From the NCBI RefSeq assembly GCF_900108175.1, contig NZ_FNVO01000002.1:187051-251050 (forward strand): a DNA stretch of 64,000 nt. The letters are read 5' to 3'. A program made the position numbers and the translations under genes. Source of the DNA: Thermomonospora echinospora (GTDB lineage: Bacteria; Actinomycetota; Actinomycetes; Streptosporangiales; Streptosporangiaceae). Shown here piece by piece: positions 44,461 through 53,702 of the stretch. The notes below the pieces were generated by a model. It was not told the DNA's origin. It did no database searches and saw nothing but the letters and a program-made list of their open reading frames with translations. Numbering within the stretch: the stretch's first letter is position 1; the number at the start of each line of letters is the position of its first letter.

Positions 44461-45246
44461 TCAGAACAGGGTGCCGGAACCGGAGTGTTCACCCGGAATA
44501 TGCCCATCCGCCAGGGGCTGCAAGAGTTCCGGGCCGTTGTTTTTGACGTTGTTCACGGCCTTGGACACCGGATAGGCCTCCATCGTCCCGCTCATCGCGG
44601 GCACCAGCAGGCCGCGCACCTCCTCGACGGCCGTCAGGCCCGGGTCCAGCCAGGCGTCCCAGTTGCCGGGCGGCACCACCATGGGCATCCGGTCGTGGAT
44701 GCGCCCCACGTCGTCGGTCGCCTGGGTGGTGATCACCGTGCACGTCCACAGCCACTCGTCCTGCGGCGAGTGCCACAGCTCGTACAGTCCGGCCATCGCC
44801 ATCACCGCGCCGTCCCGCGGCCGGATGAAGAACGGCTGCTTAACCGGCTTCTGTCCCTCCCGCTCGGAGGTGTACCACTCGTAGAAGCCGTCGGCGGGCA
44901 GCAGGCAGCGGCGCTTGGCGAAGGCCCGGCGGTAGGAGGGCTTCTCGTGCACCGTCTCGGCCCGGGCGTTGATCATCCGATTGCCGATCTTGACGTCCTT
45001 GGCCCAGGACGGCACCAGCCCCCACCGCAGCGCCCGCAACTGCCGGACCGGCTCGTCCCCGGCCGGGACGGCGGCCTCGGCGGTCTCCGCCCCGTCCTGC
45101 GGCGGCCGGGTCAGCACCGCGGGCACCATCCTGGTGGGCGCGACGTTGTAGTCGGGCCTGAGTTCGTCCCCGGTGGCGTCCAACTGGACCTGGAACTCCT
45201 CGATCAGCTCCTGCCGGGCCCGGGTCGTGGCATATCTACCGCACAT
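44461..45246 (-). CDS. SOS response-associated peptidase (SRAP/HMCES/YedK family)
   Basis: 261 residues. The protein starts 'MCGRYATT', exposing catalytic Cys2 after methionine removal. The other active-site residues are in 'MINARAETVHEKPSYR' (Asn, Glu) and 'IHDRMPMVVPP' (His). SRAP proteins form a stable thiazolidine crosslink with abasic sites in single-stranded DNA and shield them. It corresponds to Rv3226c, next to aroA in M. tuberculosis. No LexA box is visible upstream. Confidence 0.93.
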   Translation of the reverse strand: MCGRYATTRARQELIEEFQVQLDATGDELRPDYNVAPTRMVPAVLTRPPQDGAETAEAAVPAGDEPVRQLRALRWGLVPSWAKDVKIGNRMINARAETVHEKPSYRRAFAKRRCLLPADGFYEWYTSEREGQKPVKQPFFIRPRDGAVMAMAGLYELWHSPQDEWLWTCTVITTQATDDVGRIHDRMPMVVPPGNWDAWLDPGLTAVEEVRGLLVPAMSGTMEAYPVSKAVNNVKNNGPELLQPLADGHIPGEHSGSGTLF

Positions 45247-45350
45247 GCCCTCATCCTGCCCCGCCCCTATGACACAGACCCGCGGACCGGAGAGGCACGA
45301 CCGTAAACAGGCACGCGTGAGATCGGCGTCATGGTGGGCATGTAGGCGGC

Positions 45351-45956
45351 ATGCAACCGATCAGAATCGTGGCCAGACCACTCGTGGCCACCCACTTCAT
45401 CGTCTCCGGGCTGGAGACGCTGCGCGACCCCCGACCGCGCGCCGAGCAGATGGCCCCCTCCCTCAAGTCGATCGCCGACCGGCTGGACTGGCTGCCCAGC
45501 AAGGACCCCGAGACGCTGGTGCGGATCCAGGGCGCGATCGGCGTCGGCGCCGGGACGCTGCTGGCGCTGGGCAAGTTCAAGCGGCTGTCCACGCTGCTGC
45601 TGGCGGCCTCGCTGGTGCCCGCGGTGCTGACCGAGCACCAGTACTGGACCGAGGACGACCCGGAGCGGCGCGAGACCCAGCGTTCCCTGCTGCTGCTGAA
45701 GGGCGGGCTGCTGGGCGCGCTGCTCATGGTGGCCACCGAGCCCCGCCGCGGGCAGCGGCTGGCGGCGCTGCGGCGGCAGGCGCACGACGCCCGGACCGTG
45801 GCCGCCGTCCAGTCCAAGGCACTGCGCAAGCAGGCCAAGTCCGAGCTCCGGCACACCCGCCGTGAGGCCGCCCACCAGGTGGGCCAGGCCCGCAGGGAGG
45901 CCGCCCGCCAGGTCCGCCAGGCGCGGCGGGAGGCCGTCCGCAAGGTGCGGCGTTGA
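45351..45956 (+). CDS. DoxX family membrane protein with charged C-terminal tail
   Basis: 201 residues. The DoxX core (about 1-125) has four hydrophobic segments, including 'RIQGAIGVGAGTLLALG' and 'RLSTLLLAASLVPAVLTEHQ'. The last 65 residues form a basic helix with an Arg-Glu-Ala repeat ('RREAAHQVGQARREAARQVR'), probably cytoplasmic and membrane- or nucleic-acid-binding. In mycobacteria DoxX associates with SodA and SseA in thiol homeostasis, which is consistent with the sigR neighbourhood. Confidence 0.85.
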   Translation: MQPIRIVARPLVATHFIVSGLETLRDPRPRAEQMAPSLKSIADRLDWLPSKDPETLVRIQGAIGVGAGTLLALGKFKRLSTLLLAASLVPAVLTEHQYWTEDDPERRETQRSLLLLKGGLLGALLMVATEPRRGQRLAALRRQAHDARTVAAVQSKALRKQAKSELRHTRREAAHQVGQARREAARQVRQARREAVRKVRR

Positions 45957-46023
45957 TCGTTGGCCGGGTGCGGCCGCCCGCCGTATCGTGATCGACCACC
46001 GGCGGCGGGGAGAGGGGGCCGGC

Positions 46024-46224
46024 ATGGACGAGCAGGACGAGCACACCGATGTCCACACCGATGTCGGCGCCTACGCGCTCGGCCTGCTCGAAGAGGACGA
46101 CCGCCGGGCGTTCGAGGCGCACCTGGCCGGGTGCGCCGCCTGCCGGGCCGAGCTTGCGGGGCTGGCGGGCGTGGCGGACGCCCTGCGGGACGTCCGGGAC
46201 GAGCGGACCGGCCCCGGTCGCTAA
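46024..46224 (+). CDS. Minimal zinc-finger anti-sigma domain protein (zf-HC2)
   Basis: 66 residues from ATG 46024. It has 'HTDVGAYALGLLEEDDRRAFEAHLAGCAACRAELA', reported here in outline: H, then HxxxCxxC at 'HLAGCAAC', the ZAS zinc site. Family members with this N-terminus usually continue through a membrane span into an extracytoplasmic sensor domain of 150 or more residues, and here the protein stops after the zinc domain. No sigma factor gene is adjacent. It sits nine bases before aroA on the same strand. It may act on a distant ECF sigma factor or be a truncated relic. Confidence 0.75.
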   Translation: MDEQDEHTDVHTDVGAYALGLLEEDDRRAFEAHLAGCAACRAELAGLAGVADALRDVRDERTGPGR

Positions 46225-46233
46225 CCTTGCGTC

Positions 46234-47511
46234 ATGCCCACCCAGAACTGGTCCGCGCCCATGGCCTCCGGCCCGGTCGACGCGACGGTCGCGCTGCCCG
46301 GCTCCAAGTCGATGACCAACCGGGCCCTGATCCTGGCCGCGCTGGCGGACGAGCCGACGCGCGTCGTCCGCCCGCTGCGCAGCCGCGACACCCTGCTGAT
46401 GGCGCAGGCGCTGCGCGACCTCGGCGTCCGAGTCGCGGAGGAGGGCGACGACTGGCTGATCGCTCCGGGTGAGCGCGCCCCGCTGGCCGCGCCGGTCCGG
46501 GTGGACGTGGGGCTGGCGGGCACGGTGATGCGGTTCCTGCCCCCGGTGGCCGCGCTGGCCGACGGCCGGGTGACCATCGACGGCGATCCGCGCGCCCGGG
46601 AACGCCCGATGCGCCCGATCATCGACGCGCTGCGCGCCCTGGGCGCCGAGATCGACGACGGCGGCCGGGGCTGCCTGCCGTTCACCGTGCACGGCCGGGG
46701 AGCGCTGGCCGGCGGCGCCGTCACCATCGACGCGTCCGGCTCCTCTCAGCTGGTGTCCGGGCTGCTGCTGGCGGCGCCCCGGTTCGCCAAGGGCGTGGAG
46801 GTGCGGCACGAGGGCCCGCCCGTTCCGTCCGCCCCGCACCTGGCGATGACCGTGCAGATGCTGCGGGACGCGGGAGCGGCCGTGGAGACCGCCGGCGACC
46901 TGTGGCGGGTCGCCCCGGGCGCACTGCGCGGCGGCGAGTCGGTGATCGAGCCGGACCTGTCCAACGCCGCGCAGTTCCTGGGGGCGGCGCTGGTCACCGG
47001 GGGGCGGGTGACCGTCCCGGGCTGGCCGGCCGACACCACCCAGCCGGGTGACGCGCTGCGCGGGCTGCTGGCCGCGATGGGCGGGCAGGTGTCCGCCGGC
47101 CCGGACGGGCTGACCGTGCAAGGCAGCGGGACGCTGCACGGCCTGGACGCCGACCTGCGCGATGTCGGGGAGCTGACCCCGGTGATCGCGGCGCTGGCGG
47201 CGCTGGCCGGCTCCCCGTCCCGGCTCACCGGCATCGCCCATCTGCGCGGGCACGAGACCGACCGGCTGGCGGCCCTGGCACGGGAGATCAACGCGCTGGG
47301 CGGGGACGCCCGGGAGCTGCCGGACGGGCTGGAGATCCGGCCGCGCCCGCTGCACGGCGGGCTGTTCCACACCTACGACGACCACCGGATGGTGATGGCC
47401 GCGGCCGTGCTGGGCCTGGCCGTCGAGGGGGTCGAGGTGGAGAACGTCGCCACGGTGGGCAAGACCCTGCCCGACTTCACCGATCTGTGGACCCGCATGC
47501 TGGGGGTTTGA
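46234..47511 (+). CDS. aroA: 3-phosphoshikimate 1-carboxyvinyltransferase (EPSP synthase)
   Basis: 425 residues. '[19 protein letters not shown]' at the start, '[19 protein letters not shown]', '[20 protein letters not shown]', and '[18 protein letters not shown]' near the end are class-defining. It transfers enolpyruvate from PEP to shikimate-3-phosphate in aromatic amino-acid synthesis. Its TGA overlaps the rsgA start. The aroA-rsgA pair next to SRAP is also found in M. tuberculosis. Confidence 0.97.
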   Translation: MPTQNWSAPMASGPVDATVALPGSKSMTNRALILAALADEPTRVVRPLRSRDTLLMAQALRDLGVRVAEEGDDWLIAPGERAPLAAPVRVDVGLAGTVMRFLPPVAALADGRVTIDGDPRARERPMRPIIDALRALGAEIDDGGRGCLPFTVHGRGALAGGAVTIDASGSSQLVSGLLLAAPRFAKGVEVRHEGPPVPSAPHLAMTVQMLRDAGAAVETAGDLWRVAPGALRGGESVIEPDLSNAAQFLGAALVTGGRVTVPGWPADTTQPGDALRGLLAAMGGQVSAGPDGLTVQGSGTLHGLDADLRDVGELTPVIAALAALAGSPSRLTGIAHLRGHETDRLAALAREINALGGDARELPDGLEIRPRPLHGGLFHTYDDHRMVMAAAVLGLAVEGVEVENVATVGKTLPDFTDLWTRMLGV

Positions 47512-48503
47512 CGCTGCCACGCCGACTGAGGGACTTCGACGAGGACGACGTCCGGGTCCGGCCCGGGCGCCGCGGCTCACGCCCGCGCACCCGCCGCCGG
47601 CCCGCGCACGAGGACGCGGTCACCGGTTTCGTGACGGCGGTCGACCGGGGCCGTTACCGCTGCCTGGTGGACGAGCGGGTGGTGACCGCGATGCGCGCCC
47701 GTGAGCTGGGCCGCAAGGGCGTGGTGGTGGGCGACCGGGTGGCGCTGGTCGGGGACGTGTCCGGGGAGCCCGACGCGCTGGCCCGGATCGTGCGGGTGGA
47801 GCCGCGCCGCTCGGCGCTGCGCCGCACCGCCGACGACACCGACCCGTTCGAGCGGATCATCGTGGCCAACGCCGACCAACTGGTGATCGTGACCGCGCTG
47901 GCCGATCCGGAGCCCCGGCCCCGGATGATCGACCGCTGCCTGGTGGCGGCCTACGACGCCGGGCTGGACCCGCTGCTGTGCCTGACCAAGTCCGACCTGG
48001 CCTCCCCCGACGAGCTGGTGGGCAGCTACGCGCCGCTGGGCGTGCCGTACGTGGTGACGCATCACGCCGCCGAGCTGGGCGAGCTGCGCGGCCGGCTGGG
48101 CGACCGGGTCAGCGTGCTGGTGGGGCACTCCGGGGTGGGCAAGTCGACGCTGGTCAACGCGCTGGTCCCGGAGGCGCGGCGGGCGGTCAGCCATGTCAAC
48201 GTGGTGACCGGCCGGGGGCGGCACACCTCCTCCTCGGCGATCGCGTTCGAGCTGCCGGAGGGCGGCTGGATCATCGACACCCCGGGGGTGCGCAGCTTCG
48301 GGCTGGCCCACGTCGAGCCGTCGAAGGTGGTGGCGTCCTTCCCCGACCTGGCCGAGGGCGCCGAGCACTGCCCGTCCCACTGCAACCACCTGCAACCCGA
48401 CTGCGCGCTGGACGGCTGGGTCGCCGAAGGGCACGCCGACCAAGCCCGGTTGGACTCGCTGCGCCGGCTGCTGGCCAGCCGGGAGGGCACCGAGCCCGAC
48501 TGA
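47508..48503 (+). CDS. rsgA: Ribosome small-subunit-dependent GTPase A
   Basis: 331 residues from TTG 47508, which overlaps the aroA stop as TTGA. The start is set by '[21 protein letters not shown]', the usual actinomycete N-terminus. An OB fold is followed by a circularly permuted GTPase (G4 'LTKSDL', then G1 '[14 protein letters not shown]', G3 'DTPGV') and a zinc domain '[13 protein letters not shown]'. It checks late 30S maturation. Confidence 0.95.
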   Translation: MTLPRRLRDFDEDDVRVRPGRRGSRPRTRRRPAHEDAVTGFVTAVDRGRYRCLVDERVVTAMRARELGRKGVVVGDRVALVGDVSGEPDALARIVRVEPRRSALRRTADDTDPFERIIVANADQLVIVTALADPEPRPRMIDRCLVAAYDAGLDPLLCLTKSDLASPDELVGSYAPLGVPYVVTHHAAELGELRGRLGDRVSVLVGHSGVGKSTLVNALVPEARRAVSHVNVVTGRGRHTSSSAIAFELPEGGWIIDTPGVRSFGLAHVEPSKVVASFPDLAEGAEHCPSHCNHLQPDCALDGWVAEGHADQARLDSLRRLLASREGTEPD

Positions 48504-48529
48504 CGCCCCTGGGAAGGGATCGACCGCAC

Positions 48530-50038
48530 ATGGAACGGCGCCGTTTCCTCACCGTGGCCGGGCTGGCGGGCCTGGCCGCCGGCTGCACCGACGAGTCCCC
48601 CGCCTCCGTCCCCTCACCGACGGTCGAAGCGACGGGCGGGGCCGTCACTCCCACCGGCCCGGCCGACTGGGAGGCGCTCGGCAGGGGGCTGGCGGGCCGG
48701 CTGGTGCGGCCGGGTGACGACGCCTACGACGAGGCCCGCAAGCTCTACATCCCCCGCTTCGACCGCGTCCGGCCCGCCGGGGTCGCCTACTGCGCCGGGC
48801 CGGAGGACGTGAGCGAGTGCGTCGCCTTCGCCCGGCGGCAGCGGCTGTCCGTCGCGGTGCGCTGCGGCGGGCACAACTACGCCGGCTGGTCCACCGGCGG
48901 CGGCCTGGTCATCGACGTGTCCCCGATGAACGCGGTGCAGGCCGGGGGCGGGCGGGCCACGGTGGGCGCCGGGGCCCGGCTCATCGATGTGTACAAGGGG
49001 CTGACCGACCGGGGCGTGGCGGTACCGGCGGGAACGTGCCCCACGGTGGGCATCGCCGGGCTGGCGCTGGGCGGCGGCATCGGGGTGGTCTCCCGCCGCC
49101 ACGGCCTGACCTGCGACGTGCTGGAGGCCGTCCGGGTGGTGACCGCCGACGGCAGGGTGCGCGACTGCGACGCCCGGCGCGACGCCGACCTGTACTGGGC
49201 GTGCCGGGGTGGCGGCGGCGGCAACTTCGGCGTCGCGGTGCAGTTCGTCTTCCGCACCCATCCGGCCGCCGAGGTCACCCTGTTCTCGCTGCGCTGGCCC
49301 TGGCCGCGGGCGGCGCAGGTGGTCGGCGGCTGGCAGTCGTGGGCGCCGTACGCGCCCGACGAGCTGTGGTCGGGTCTGCAGATCAACACCGATCCGTCCG
49401 CCGGGACGCCCACCGTCGACGTGACCGGGGCGGCGTTCGGCGACCCGGACGCGCATCTGGACCGGCTCACCGCCGCGGTGGGCGCCGACCCGGCCTTCCG
49501 CAGCGTGGACACCCACTCCTATCTGGAGGCCATGCGGCGGGTGGGCGGCTGCGCGGACGGCGGGATCGCCGCGTGCCATCGGGCGGGCACGCTGCCCGGC
49601 GGCCGCCCCGACGGGCGGTATCCGCGCACCGAGTACACCGCCAAGTCGCATGTGGCGACCCGGCCGCTGACCGGCTCCGCCATCGAGGCGCTGACCGGCC
49701 GGTTCACCGGGGGCAACGGCGTGGCCGGCCGCAGCGTGCTGCTGGACGCGCTGGGCGGCGCGGTGGGGCGCGTCCGGCCCGGCGACACCGCCTTCCCGCA
49801 CCGGAACGCGCTGTTCACGGTGCAGTACCTCGCCGGCACCGGCGACCGGGGGTGGCTGCGCGACGTACACGGCGCCATGGAGCGTCATCTCGGTGGCGCC
49901 GCGTACGTCAACTACGTCGACCCGGAGTTGCGCGGCTGGCAGCGCGCCTATTACGGGGGCAACTACGAACGCCTCGTCCGGGTCAAGAACGCCTACGACC
50001 CGGACGGGCTGTTCACCTTCCCACAGTCGATCGGCTGA
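48530..50038 (+). CDS. Exported FAD-dependent oxidase, berberine-bridge-enzyme type
   Basis: 502 residues from ATG 48530. The N-terminus 'MERRRFLTVAGLAGLAAGC' has a twin-arginine motif and a lipobox cysteine at C19, suggesting Tat export and lipid anchoring. The FAD domain has H115 in 'RCGGHNYAGW' and C170 in 'PAGTCPTVGIAGLALGGG'. These are the two residues that covalently hold FAD in glucooligosaccharide oxidases. The BBE tail is 'YVNYVDPELRGWQRAYYGGN'. It probably oxidises a sugar or alcohol outside the cell. Its end overlaps the opposing phhA gene by 26 bp. Confidence 0.9.
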   Translation: MERRRFLTVAGLAGLAAGCTDESPASVPSPTVEATGGAVTPTGPADWEALGRGLAGRLVRPGDDAYDEARKLYIPRFDRVRPAGVAYCAGPEDVSECVAFARRQRLSVAVRCGGHNYAGWSTGGGLVIDVSPMNAVQAGGGRATVGAGARLIDVYKGLTDRGVAVPAGTCPTVGIAGLALGGGIGVVSRRHGLTCDVLEAVRVVTADGRVRDCDARRDADLYWACRGGGGGNFGVAVQFVFRTHPAAEVTLFSLRWPWPRAAQVVGGWQSWAPYAPDELWSGLQINTDPSAGTPTVDVTGAAFGDPDAHLDRLTAAVGADPAFRSVDTHSYLEAMRRVGGCADGGIAACHRAGTLPGGRPDGRYPRTEYTAKSHVATRPLTGSAIEALTGRFTGGNGVAGRSVLLDALGGAVGRVRPGDTAFPHRNALFTVQYLAGTGDRGWLRDVHGAMERHLGGAAYVNYVDPELRGWQRAYYGGNYERLVRVKNAYDPDGLFTFPQSIG

Positions 50039-50906
50039 GCCGGTCGATGGAGTCGTCGTCGCACTCCTCCCAGAACGCGCCCGCCACGTCCTCGAGGTGG
50101 TCCATCGATTCGGCGCGGAACAGCACGTCCTGGTACTTGGTGATGTCGTACTGGGTGGTTCCCATGGTGGCGAGGTCGAGCGGCCGGATGTTCATGCTCC
50201 GGAACTCCTCGATCTCCCCGTAGGACGACAGGATCCCGGCGCCGTACGCCCTCAGCTCGCTGCCCTCGGCCATGACGCCGAACTCCAGGGTGAACCAGAA
50301 GACCTTGGAGACGAACTCCAGCGCCTCCTGGCTCTCTACCCGGCGGGCCGCCCGGCCCGCAGCCCGGTACAGCGCGGCGAACCGGTCCGAGGCCAGAGTG
50401 TTGCCGTGCCCGATGACCTCGTGGATCACGTCCGGTTCCGGTGTGTAGAACGGGACGGAGTGGTGCCGGATGTACTGGGTGGAGTGGAAGTAGGAGTCGG
50501 CCAGCGAGCCGTAGAACTCCCTGAGCGGCACCAGCCCGGCGGCCGGCAGGTAGCGGAACCCGGTCAGCGGCTGGAGCATCTCGGAGATCTCCTGCAACTG
50601 GGGGATCCGGTCTCGGGGCAGTCCCAGCCTCTCCTTGGCCTCCAGGAACTCCCGTATCGCGTACCGTTCGTGCTTGGCCGCCAGCTCCCTGCTGACCAGG
50701 CGCCAGACCTCGTGCTCCTCGGCGGTGTACTCGGCCACCGGAATGGGGTCGCCACGCCGGTGGTCCAGCGCCAGCCGCGCGAGGGCGTTGCGCCTGCTGC
50801 GATAGACGGGGTCCGCGAAACCAGGGTGGCTTTTGGCCAGTTCCACGGTGACCTCACCGTGCTCGTCCTGGTTGACGGGCGCGAAGTACTGCGCTTCCTC
50901 CATCAT
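50013..50906 (-). CDS. phhA: Phenylalanine-4-hydroxylase (aromatic amino-acid hydroxylase)
   Basis: 297 residues, only the catalytic domain. The iron ligands are H162 and H167 in 'VIHEVIGHGNTLA' and E208 in 'FWFTLEFGVMAEG'. 'SVPFYTPEPDVIHEVIGH' and 'YFHSTQYIRHHS' line the pterin and substrate pockets. It hydroxylates phenylalanine to tyrosine with tetrahydropterin and oxygen. There is no regulatory ACT domain, as in other bacterial enzymes. It is monocistronic. Confidence 0.93.
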   Translation of the reverse strand: MMEEAQYFAPVNQDEHGEVTVELAKSHPGFADPVYRSRRNALARLALDHRRGDPIPVAEYTAEEHEVWRLVSRELAAKHERYAIREFLEAKERLGLPRDRIPQLQEISEMLQPLTGFRYLPAAGLVPLREFYGSLADSYFHSTQYIRHHSVPFYTPEPDVIHEVIGHGNTLASDRFAALYRAAGRAARRVESQEALEFVSKVFWFTLEFGVMAEGSELRAYGAGILSSYGEIEEFRSMNIRPLDLATMGTTQYDITKYQDVLFRAESMDHLEDVAGAFWEECDDDSIDRLSRSTVGR

Positions 50907-51005
50907 GTGTCGCCTCCTCGTCGAAGCGATGGGGACGCTTCCGAGAAGACCAGGTTCGCCCCCACAATGGCAAGCGCGTCCCGTTCGCCCGGTCCGGGCG
51001 TGCGC

Positions 51006-51887
51006 TCAGGCGGAGGAGGATCCGCCGGTCAGCTCCCCGAGCAAGGTCATCGCCCGGGCCTCGGCCTCGCCCAGCGCACGGGCGTGGCCGGGGGCCAGCT
51101 CCGCCACGCAGCGAGTCATCTCGGCGGTGATCTGGCTGAAGGCGGTCTCCTCGGCCGCCCGCAGCGCCGCCCGGACGGTCGCGCCGCGGGCGCCCAGGGC
51201 CGACCACTCCAGCTCCAGCCGTCCGACCGCCTCGTCGAAGGCGGCGGCGGTCTCGGCCGCCTCGGCGGCCAGCTCGGCGGGGATCGGGCCGTGCCCGGCC
51301 GAGCGCGCCCGCCCGGACAGCCCGGAGATCCGTCCGGCCAGTTCCAGCCCCTCCCGGGCCAGCGGCAGCACCTCGTGGATCAGGTCGGTGACCGCCTCGG
51401 CCAGCTCCTCGACCCGGCCCAGCAGCTGCCGGACGGCCTCGTCCAGCGCCGTCCCCGCCCGCTGTCTGACCTGCCCGGCCGCCGCCCGCTGCTGCCGGAC
51501 GATCAGCGGGCCGACCTCCTCCTCCAGCCGGTCGCGCAGCTCGGCGGCCCGGCGGGCGGCCTGCTGGGCGACCGGCCCGGCGGCGCGCTCCTCGCAGGCG
51601 GCGTGGATCCGCGCCACCCGCTCCCGGCCGGAGGCGGCGATCTCCTCGGAGACCTCGCCGAACGCCTCGCCGGTGCGCGCCTTGAGGCGCTCCACCCGCT
51701 CGTGCAGAGCCTCCCGCTGGAACGGCTCGTTCAGCTCGTTCAGCAGCCCCTGCAACCGGCGGGACACGTCGATGGCGTGCTCGGCCAGCGGCACCAGCCG
51801 GTCGGCCAGCTCGTCGAGGGTCCGGGCGCGGCGCGGGTCGGTCAGCTCCGCCACCCAAGCGGGGAGGTCATGCGGCATGCGCCTCAT
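51006..51887 (-). CDS. Coiled-coil protein of unknown function
   Basis: 293 residues, almost entirely helical and rich in Ala, Glu, Arg and Leu with heptad-like spacing. No cysteine-rich, signal or membrane segments are seen. Structure-like segments include 'RLQGLLNELNEPFQREALHERVERLK' in outline and 'EEEVGPLIVRQQRAAAGQVR'. I do not recognise a family. It could be a structural or scaffold protein. It is transcribed on the minus strand 99 bp downstream of the phhA start region. Confidence 0.7.
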   Translation of the reverse strand: MRRMPHDLPAWVAELTDPRRARTLDELADRLVPLAEHAIDVSRRLQGLLNELNEPFQREALHERVERLKARTGEAFGEVSEEIAASGRERVARIHAACEERAAGPVAQQAARRAAELRDRLEEEVGPLIVRQQRAAAGQVRQRAGTALDEAVRQLLGRVEELAEAVTDLIHEVLPLAREGLELAGRISGLSGRARSAGHGPIPAELAAEAAETAAAFDEAVGRLELEWSALGARGATVRAALRAAEETAFSQITAEMTRCVAELAPGHARALGEAEARAMTLLGELTGGSSSA

Positions 51888-51935
51888 GCTCCCACTTCCC
51901 GTGCCGTACCGGGGCCGCGACGTCCGGGCCGGCGG

Positions 51936-52376
51936 TCACCGCGCGCCGCGGCCGACCGGCGAGTGCGCGCCCTCCCGCGCCGGGCGTCCGCAGGTGGCGC
52001 AGACCACGACGGGATCCAGCAGTTCCCCGCACGAGTGGTGCCAGCGCACCGGCGGATCGTCGGCGTTGAGGTGCCGGTCCCCCCACTTGGCCAGCGCGAG
52101 CAGCACGTCGCCGAGCTCCCGGCCGGCCTGGGTGAGGTGGTACTCGTAGCGCGGCGGGTGCTCGGAGTACAGCTTCCGCCGGATGACGCCCGCCGCCTCC
52201 AGCTTGCGCAGGCGCGCGGCCAGGATGTCGCGTGAGGCCCCGGTGTTGCGGGCGATGCCGTCGAAACGGTGCACGCCGTGAAACAGTTCGCGGACGGCCA
52301 GCAGCGACCAGCGTTCTCCCACCACCTCCAGGGTGTCGGCGATGGAGCACGGGCGTGGTTGCACGTCCTTGGGCAT
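51936..52376 (-). CDS. HxlR family transcriptional regulator
   Basis: 146 residues from ATG 52376. The HxlR winged helix begins with the conserved Cys10 ('RPCSIADTLEVVGERWSLLAVREL'), then 'ASRDILAARLRKLEAAGVIRR' and the wing 'PPRYEYHLTQAGRELGDVL'. The C-terminus adds a CxxC pair ('VVCATCGRPA') that could bind zinc or sense redox state. It lies 19 bp downstream of the thiolase gene in one operon. Similar regulators respond to electrophiles. Confidence 0.88.
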   Translation of the reverse strand: MPKDVQPRPCSIADTLEVVGERWSLLAVRELFHGVHRFDGIARNTGASRDILAARLRKLEAAGVIRRKLYSEHPPRYEYHLTQAGRELGDVLLALAKWGDRHLNADDPPVRWHHSCGELLDPVVVCATCGRPAREGAHSPVGRGAR

Positions 52377-52394
52377 GACCACACTTTAGGCGGG

Positions 52395-53558
52395 CTAGAG
52401 CAGTTCGAGGATGGTGGCGTTGGCCAGCCCGCCCGCCTCGCACATGGTCTGCAGGCCGAGCCGGGCGCCCCGGTCCTCCATCGCGTGCAGCAGGGTGGTC
52501 ATGAGGCGGGCGCCGCTGGTGCCGAGCGGGTGGCCCAGGGCGATGGCGCCGCCGCGCACGTTGACCCGGTCCAGGTCGGCCCCGGTCTCGTGCTGCCAGG
52601 CCAGCACCACCGAGGCGAACGCCTCGTTGACTTCGAACAGGTCGATGTCCGCCGGCGCCAGCCCGGACCGGGCCAGCACCTTCGCGGTGGCCGGGACGAT
52701 CGCGGTGAGCATCAGCAGCGGGTCGTCCCCGGCCACCGCGAACGACCGGAACCGGGCCCGCGGGCGCAGTCCCAGCCGGGCGGCCACGTCCGAGCCCATG
52801 ATCAGCAGGGCCGCCGCGCCGTCGTTGATCGGCGAGGCGTTGCCGGCGGTGACGTTCCAGCCGATCTCCGGGAAGCGCTCGGCCAGGTCCGGGCGGTGGT
52901 AGGCGGGCCGCAGCCCGGCCAGCGCCGCCATCGAGGTGTCCGGACGGACGCTCTGGTCGCGCCACCCCGTCCAGGCCAGTTCGCGGTCGAACTCGCCGCG
53001 CTCCCAGGCCGCCGCCGCCCGCCGGTGCGACTCCAGGGAGAAGGCGTCCAGCTCCTGCCGGGAGATCTTCCAGCGCGCCGCGATCAGCTCGGCGCTGATG
53101 CCCTGTGAGACCAGCCCCTCGGGGTAGCGGGCGGCCATCCGCGGGCCGAACGGGTCGGAGCCCGGCAGCACGGCCGAGCCCATGGGGACCCGGGACATCG
53201 ACTCCACGCCGCAGGCGATGGCGATGTCGTAGGCGCCGCTGAGCACGCCCTGTGCCGCGAAGTGCGCGGCCTGCTGGGACGACCCGCACTGGCGGTCGAC
53301 GGTGGTGGCGGGCACGCTCTCGGGGAATCCCGCCGCCAGGACGGCCGCGCGGGTGATGTTGCACGCCTGGTCGCCCACCTGGGTGACGGTGCCGCCGATC
53401 ACGTCGTCCACCTGGACCGGGTCGATCCCGGCCCGTTCGACCAGTGCCGCCAGGGTGCGCGCCAGCAGGTCGGCCGGGTGCTCGGCGTGCAGCGCCCCGC
53501 CGGGGCGGCCCTTGCCGATGGGGGTGCGCACCGCTTCCACGATCACCGCGTCCCGCAT
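52395..53558 (-). CDS. Thiolase family acetyl-CoA acyltransferase
   Basis: 387 residues. The nucleophile is C91 in 'VDRQCGSSQQAAHFAAQ'. The catalytic His is in 'GGAIALGHPLGTSGARL', and the second Cys in 'TMCEAGGLANATILELL' near the C-terminus. NEAF motif 'FEVNEAFASVVLAW' is present. It works either in beta-oxidation (thiolytic cleavage) or condensation. The usual CxGGG segment reads CEAGG. It heads an operon with the HxlR regulator, behind an inverted-repeat operator. Confidence 0.9.
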   Translation of the reverse strand: MRDAVIVEAVRTPIGKGRPGGALHAEHPADLLARTLAALVERAGIDPVQVDDVIGGTVTQVGDQACNITRAAVLAAGFPESVPATTVDRQCGSSQQAAHFAAQGVLSGAYDIAIACGVESMSRVPMGSAVLPGSDPFGPRMAARYPEGLVSQGISAELIAARWKISRQELDAFSLESHRRAAAAWERGEFDRELAWTGWRDQSVRPDTSMAALAGLRPAYHRPDLAERFPEIGWNVTAGNASPINDGAAALLIMGSDVAARLGLRPRARFRSFAVAGDDPLLMLTAIVPATAKVLARSGLAPADIDLFEVNEAFASVVLAWQHETGADLDRVNVRGGAIALGHPLGTSGARLMTTLLHAMEDRGARLGLQTMCEAGGLANATILELL

Positions 53559-53570
53559 GGAACCTCCTCA

Positions 53571-53617
53571 GTTGTGTTTTCCAACTCAGGGTCGCCCAGT
53601 AGGTTGGAAAAAGCAAC
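53571..53617. promoter_or_regulatory. Inverted repeat upstream of the thiolase-hxlR operon
   Basis: GTTGTGTTTTCCAAC (53571-53585) and GTTGGAAAAAGCAAC (53603-53617) are inverted copies matching at 13 of 15 positions, separated by 17 bp. They lie 13-59 bp upstream of the thiolase ATG, where a repressor would block transcription, so they are probably the HxlR operators. Confidence 0.6.
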
Positions 53618-53702
53618 CCACTGCCGGGATCGAGTCAAGGTCTGATCACACGAGGGTGTGACCGTGCCGGTGCGAGCCGTGATCACGGTAGCGTGGCATG
53701 CC

